Shown here piece by piece: positions 6,100-9,132 of a DNA stretch of 9,132 nucleotides (position 1 is the first letter of the stretch; every line of letters begins with the position of its first letter). The notes beneath the pieces were generated by a model, which worked only from the letters and a program-made list of their open reading frames with translations, was not told the origin of the DNA and searched no databases. The stretch spans positions 1-9,132 of the forward strand of contig CAIZHL010000342.1 of assembly GCA_903932755.1 (NCBI GenBank), written 5' to 3'. Source of the DNA: an uncultured beta proteobacterium (lineage in GTDB: Bacteria > Pseudomonadota > Gammaproteobacteria > Burkholderiales > Rhodocyclaceae). The position numbers and the translations under genes were made by a program.

Positions 6100-6723
6100 T
6101 CACTCCACCACGAAGCGGAACTGGTCGCGGCCGTGGCCGCCGAAGAAGATCGTATCGCCGGGACTCAGCACGACCTCGCTCACCGGCGCGGCGATCTGCG
6201 CGTTGAGGAAGGTGCCGTTGGTCGAGCCGAGGTCGCGCAGAATCGCCTTGTGCTCGATGATGCCGATCCAGGCATGGTGGTATGAGACCCGCGGGTCGGC
6301 AATGACGACATCGTTCTTCGGGTCGCGCCCGATCGTGATGCCGGCGGCCGTGACGGCGAAGCTGTGGTCCTTCTGACCGCCGCCGACGCAAACCAGACGG
6401 GCGGACTTCTGCGCCGGCAAGGGCGCCGCGTCGCGATGCAGCACCGCCGGGGCCTCGCTCTCCCCCGCTCCGCGAAAATGAACCCGCGTCGCGTTGGGGT
6501 CGAAAGCGGCCTCCAGCGGGCTTGCGGCGGGCCTCGCCGGCGGCTTCGCAGCGGGACCGACGGCAGGGGAACCCGCAGGGGCAGCGGCGGACGCCGCTCC
6601 CGCGCGATAGGCTGCCTCCAGCGCCTTCGCCCGCTGCGAGCGGCGGTGCCGATCCCACAAGCTGACGCCGATGCCGATCAGGACGAGGGCAAAAAGTCCC
6701 CAAAAAATATAATGCTTGAGCAA
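6100..6723 (-). CDS. Membrane-anchored FHA-domain protein (207 aa)
   Basis: FHA domains bind phosphothreonine peptides, often in Ser/Thr-kinase signalling or secretion-system control. Starting from TTG 6723, the protein has one transmembrane helix at residues 5-23 (YIFWGLFALVLIGIGVSLW) followed by basic RHRRSQR. An Ala/Pro-rich linker comes next (about 41-70), then a C-terminal FHA domain (about 108-207). Expected ligand-binding residues are present: Arg133 in IGRDPKND, Ser147 and His150 in VSYHHA, and Asn169 in LGSTNGTFLN. The short N-terminus, with positive charge right after the helix, suggests a cytoplasmic FHA domain. TTG is chosen because GGAG lies eight bases upstream and it places the helix at the N-terminus. 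An ATG at 6849 would add about 42 residues without recognisable features or a Shine-Dalgarno site. No kinase or phosphatase gene is nearby, so the partner is unknown. Confidence 0.85.
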   Translation of the reverse strand: MLKHYIFWGLFALVLIGIGVSLWDRHRRSQRAKALEAAYRAGAASAAAPAGSPAVGPAAKPPARPAASPLEAAFDPNATRVHFRGAGESEAPAVLHRDAAPLPAQKSARLVCVGGGQKDHSFAVTAAGITIGRDPKNDVVIADPRVSYHHAWIGIIEHKAILRDLGSTNGTFLNAQIAAPVSEVVLSPGDTIFFGGHGRDQFRFVVE

Positions 6724-7106
6724 GTGCGAATCTCCATCAAACCGGTCGGTCGCCGGATCGAATCGCCCCGGGACACCGTCCTGCGCGTCCGATTCAGGCG
6801 CGCAAAACCGAGTCGTCAAGAATAGCAGGAAACAATAGTAAGCAGGCATACCGCCCGCTGCGGAACCACAAATGGCGGCAGTTGCGGATCGGGCATTCCC
6901 CGGCGATGCCGGATTGGCTTAGCCAGGGGCAACATGATTGCGCACGACCCTAAAAAGTCGGCGCTGGCGGGACGGCGATGGCCAGTCGCGAACCGGAAGT
7001 TGGAGCATCGGAAGAACGACGAACGACAAGTCGCGCCCGACCCCGCACCCGCGTATCAAGCGCCGGCATTTCCATCCGACGCACCGGCCGGCTTGACCAA
7101 ACCGCC
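6724..7106. other. 383-bp intergenic region between the FHA gene and rlmB
   Basis: This stretch holds the 5' leader of the FHA gene and the 3' flank of rlmB. No tRNA or convincing small gene is visible. Seen in it: a TTGACG on the minus strand (6819-6814) with only a poor -10 at 17 bp, so the FHA promoter is not resolved. There is also an imperfect 9-bp hairpin (6888-6914, one mismatch), an adjacent TGGCT-T-AGCCA palindrome (6915-6925) and a CCGGCCGGC-containing imperfect stem near 7060-7095. A frame beginning ATG 6934 after AGGGG runs antisense into rlmB and is not accepted as a gene. Confidence 0.55.
6743..6755 (-). repeat. Right copy of a 13-bp inverted repeat flanking the FHA gene
   Basis: On the plus strand CGGTCGGTCGCCG; its reverse complement equals 6075-6087. 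The copy also sits within a local CCGG-7 nt-CCGG palindrome (6742-6756), seven bases upstream of the FHA Shine-Dalgarno sequence (6735-6732) as transcribed. Confidence 0.5.
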
Positions 7107-7847
7107 TCAGGCGCCGCGCTGGCGCCGCGCCTCGAACAGGCAGATGCCGGCGGAGACGGAAACATTGAGGCTTTCCACGCTGCCGTGCATCGGGATCTTC
7201 GCCAGTTCGTCGCAGGTTTCGCGCGTCAGGCGGCGCATGCCGTCGCCTTCTGCGCCGAGCACCCAGGCGCAGGGGCCCTTCTGGTCGATCGCATAGAGTT
7301 CCTTGGCCGCCTCGCCCGCCGCGCCGATCACCCAGATGCCGCGTTCCTGCATCTCGCGCAAGCTGCGCGCGAGGTTGGTGACGACGATGTAGGGCACCGT
7401 GTCGGCGGCGCCGCTGGCGACCTTGATCACGGTGGCGTTGAGGCCGCAGGCCTTGTCCTTGGGCGCCACCACGGCATGCGCCCCGGCAGCGTCGGCCACG
7501 CGCAGGCAGGCGCCGAGGTTGTGCGGATCGGTGATGCCGTCCAGCACCAGCAGCAGCGGCGGTTGCTCGCCGAGGCCGTCGAGCACGTCGTCCAGCGTCA
7601 CGTGCTTCGCCTGCGCATTGACCTTCGCCACCACGCCCTGATGCTGCGTGCCGCCGGCCAGGCCGTCGAGTCGCTTGGCATCCGAGAGGATCACGCGCAC
7701 GCCGTGGGACTCGGCGAGCTTCAGCAGGTCGCGCATGCGGCCGTCCTGGCGGCCCTCGGCGACGGTGATTTCCTTGACGTCGTCGGCGGCGTGGCGCAGC
7801 TTGGCGGTGATGGCGTGGAAGCCGTGGATCAGTCGGGTTTCACTCAT
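7107..7847 (-). CDS. rlmB: 23S rRNA (guanosine-2251-2'-O)-methyltransferase RlmB
   Basis: RlmB methylates the ribose 2'-OH of G2251 in the peptidyl-transferase P-loop of 23S rRNA, using S-adenosylmethionine. The N-terminal substrate-binding domain (about 1-75, beginning [11 protein letters not shown]) is followed by a SpoU/SPOUT knot domain. The three SpoU motifs are clear: motif 1 [10 protein letters not shown] (107-116), motif 2 [11 protein letters not shown] (195-205) and motif 3 [17 protein letters not shown] (218-234). The length of 246 matches E. coli RlmB (243). The ATG is preceded by GAGG at six bases and overlaps the end of the upstream channel gene by 8 bases (ATGAGTGA), so the two are co-transcribed and probably translationally coupled. 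In many proteobacteria rlmB follows rnr (RNase R), which is not seen here; it could lie beyond the right edge. Confidence 0.95.
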   Translation of the reverse strand: MSETRLIHGFHAITAKLRHAADDVKEITVAEGRQDGRMRDLLKLAESHGVRVILSDAKRLDGLAGGTQHQGVVAKVNAQAKHVTLDDVLDGLGEQPPLLLVLDGITDPHNLGACLRVADAAGAHAVVAPKDKACGLNATVIKVASGAADTVPYIVVTNLARSLREMQERGIWVIGAAGEAAKELYAIDQKGPCAWVLGAEGDGMRRLTRETCDELAKIPMHGSVESLNVSVSAGICLFEARRQRGA

Positions 7848-9114
7848 GGGCTGCCTCGTTGATGATGCGAATTTCGCGTTGCGGAAATGGAATCGAGATG
7901 CCGGCCTGCTTGAACCCGCGCCAGATGGCGAGGTTGATGTCGGAACGCAGGGGGCCGGTGCCGTTGCCCGAGTCGGCGATCCAAATGCCGAGTTCGAGGT
8001 TGATGCCCGACTCGGCGAAGTCCTTGACCAATACCGCCGGCGCCGGGTCGGCCAGCACGCGCGGCTGGGCCTGCGCGGCCGCCACCAGGATCGCCATGGC
8101 GCGCTCCAGGTCGCTGTCGTAGGCCACCTGCACCGGCAGTGCGACGCGCATCAGGGAATCGCTGTATGACTCGTTTTGCACCACCGCGCCGACCAGCAAC
8201 TCGTTGGGCACCAGGGATTCGAGGCCGGTCCCGTTCTTCAACACGGTGTAGCGCGTGGTGATGCTGGTCACCACGCCGCGGTCGTTACCGACGGCAATGG
8301 TGTTGCCGATGCGGATCGAATGGTCGAGCAGGATGATGAAACCCGAGACATAGTTGCTGGCGATCTTCTGCAGGCCGAGGCCGAGGCCGACGCCGAGCGC
8401 GCCGCCGAACACCGAAAGCATGGTGAGGTCGATGCCGACCATGGGCAGCACGATCAGCACCGCCAGCACGATCAGCAGCGACTTGGACAGTCGCGCGAAC
8501 ACCTGGCGCAGGTTGTCGTCGAGGCCGGCCGCCCGATCCAGGCGCGCCTCGATGGCGCTCGACAGCCAGAGCGCCGCCAGTACCGTGACCAGCACCGCGA
8601 CCACACCCTGCAGAAGGTCCCACAGGCTGAGCCGGTGCTTGCCGACATTGAAGCCGAGCGAGTCGATCACGGCGATCAGGTCGGGCAGCAGGCCGATGAT
8701 GTGCAGGGCGACGATGGCCCACACCAGCAGGGCGAACACGCGCTCGAACGAGGCCAGCCAGGCGGCGCCGACCAGGCTGACGCGCAGCACGTAGAACACC
8801 GCACGGATCACCGCCAGCGAAGCCAGCAGCGGTATCACAACGGCGAACAGGCCGACGCTGATCCAGGTTTCGGCAACGACGCGCGCCAGCAGCACCAGCA
8901 GCAACGCCAGCAGCGGAAAGGCGATGCGCTGCAGGCCGCCGTGGCCGAGCTCCCAGGCGCGGCCCTCGGCCGGCGTCCCCGCGCGCAGCAGGCGCGCGCC
9001 GAGCACGGCCAGCAGCAGGCAGGCGGCGACGACCAGCAGCTGCCAGCCGAAATCCGCTTCGTTGAGGTAGGCCTGGAGCTCCTGCCCCACCCTGGCCAAC
9101 GGGCTTGGTTTCAT
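7840..9114 (-). CDS. MscS-family mechanosensitive ion channel
   Basis: MscS-type channels open under membrane tension to release solutes during hypo-osmotic shock. The 424-residue protein has about seven hydrophobic segments (about 24-43, 63-80, 86-110, 124-145, 166-184, 210-228, 231-255), more than the three of E. coli MscS, and a soluble cytoplasmic C-terminus. The pore-lining helix is recognisable as [20 protein letters not shown] (236-255), with the Gly/Ala packing pattern of MscS TM3, followed by [16 protein letters not shown] leading into the beta domain. Charged N- and C-terminal ends fit this topology. It resembles the longer MscS-like transporters, so a role other than osmotic safety valve is possible. 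The ATG is preceded by GGAGG at eight bases (9127-9123). The last three window bases read TGA on this strand and could be the stop of a preceding gene, suggesting it is not first in its operon. Confidence 0.9.
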   Translation of the reverse strand: MKPSPLARVGQELQAYLNEADFGWQLLVVAACLLLAVLGARLLRAGTPAEGRAWELGHGGLQRIAFPLLALLLVLLARVVAETWISVGLFAVVIPLLASLAVIRAVFYVLRVSLVGAAWLASFERVFALLVWAIVALHIIGLLPDLIAVIDSLGFNVGKHRLSLWDLLQGVVAVLVTVLAALWLSSAIEARLDRAAGLDDNLRQVFARLSKSLLIVLAVLIVLPMVGIDLTMLSVFGGALGVGLGLGLQKIASNYVSGFIILLDHSIRIGNTIAVGNDRGVVTSITTRYTVLKNGTGLESLVPNELLVGAVVQNESYSDSLMRVALPVQVAYDSDLERAMAILVAAAQAQPRVLADPAPAVLVKDFAESGINLELGIWIADSGNGTGPLRSDINLAIWRGFKQAGISIPFPQREIRIINEAAHE

Positions 9115-9132
9115 TTCACTGGCCTCCGTTCA

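Noticed and set aside
6934..7296. A 120-codon plus-strand frame with AGGGG before its ATG.
   Set aside because: More than half runs antisense through the conserved motif 3 end of rlmB, and the product shows no domain or hydrophobic pattern. The Shine-Dalgarno match alone is not enough.
6978..7862. A 294-codon plus-strand frame opposite rlmB.
   Set aside because: Fully antisense to rlmB, with typical shadow-frame composition.

Overview
This 9.1 kb window is high-GC chromosomal DNA with strongly GC-biased third codon positions. The gene set and order are typical of a betaproteobacterium. The string bamD / rluD / pgeF / phaC (class I PHA synthase), next to rlmB, most resembles Rhodocyclales (Azoarcus, Thauera, Dechloromonas, Accumulibacter type). 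That placement is inference from gene content and remembered synteny; no search was run. There is no insertion sequence, integrase, CRISPR array, tRNA or rRNA that I can support, and base and codon use look uniform along the window.

Layout. (1) 1-1604, minus: most of phaC, whose C-terminus lies beyond the left edge. It has a clear promoter (TTGACA, 17 bp, CAAAAT), and a tandem GTGCA repeat in the spacer is a candidate PhaR operator. (2) 1698-1925, plus: a 75-residue two-helix membrane protein of unknown function, divergent from phaC. (3) 1936-2694, minus: pgeF (YfiH/laccase-domain peptidoglycan editing factor), overlapping the end of rluD (2678-3646, minus), the 23S rRNA pseudouridine synthase. 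(4) About 3669-4472, plus: bamD, the outer-membrane assembly lipoprotein, divergent from rluD. Its signal peptide and lipobox are readable, but no ATG, GTG or TTG precedes them. (5) 4533-6071, plus: a PaaH-type two-module 3-hydroxyacyl-CoA dehydrogenase. (6) A hairpin between convergent genes, then 6100-6723, minus: a membrane-anchored FHA-domain protein starting at TTG. (7) 6724-7106: non-coding. (8) 7107-7847 rlmB and 7840-9114 an MscS-family channel, both minus, overlapping by 8 bp.

Functionally the window mixes envelope biogenesis (bamD, pgeF, mechanosensitive channel), ribosomal RNA modification (rluD, rlmB) and carbon storage or acyl-CoA metabolism (phaC, PaaH-like dehydrogenase). I see no undescribed multi-gene system. 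The points most worth a second look are the missing bamD start codon, the repeat inside the phaC promoter, the bamD -10 box lying inside rluD, and a 13-bp inverted repeat flanking the FHA gene. Very long antisense open frames opposite phaC and the dehydrogenase are composition artefacts and are not annotated.
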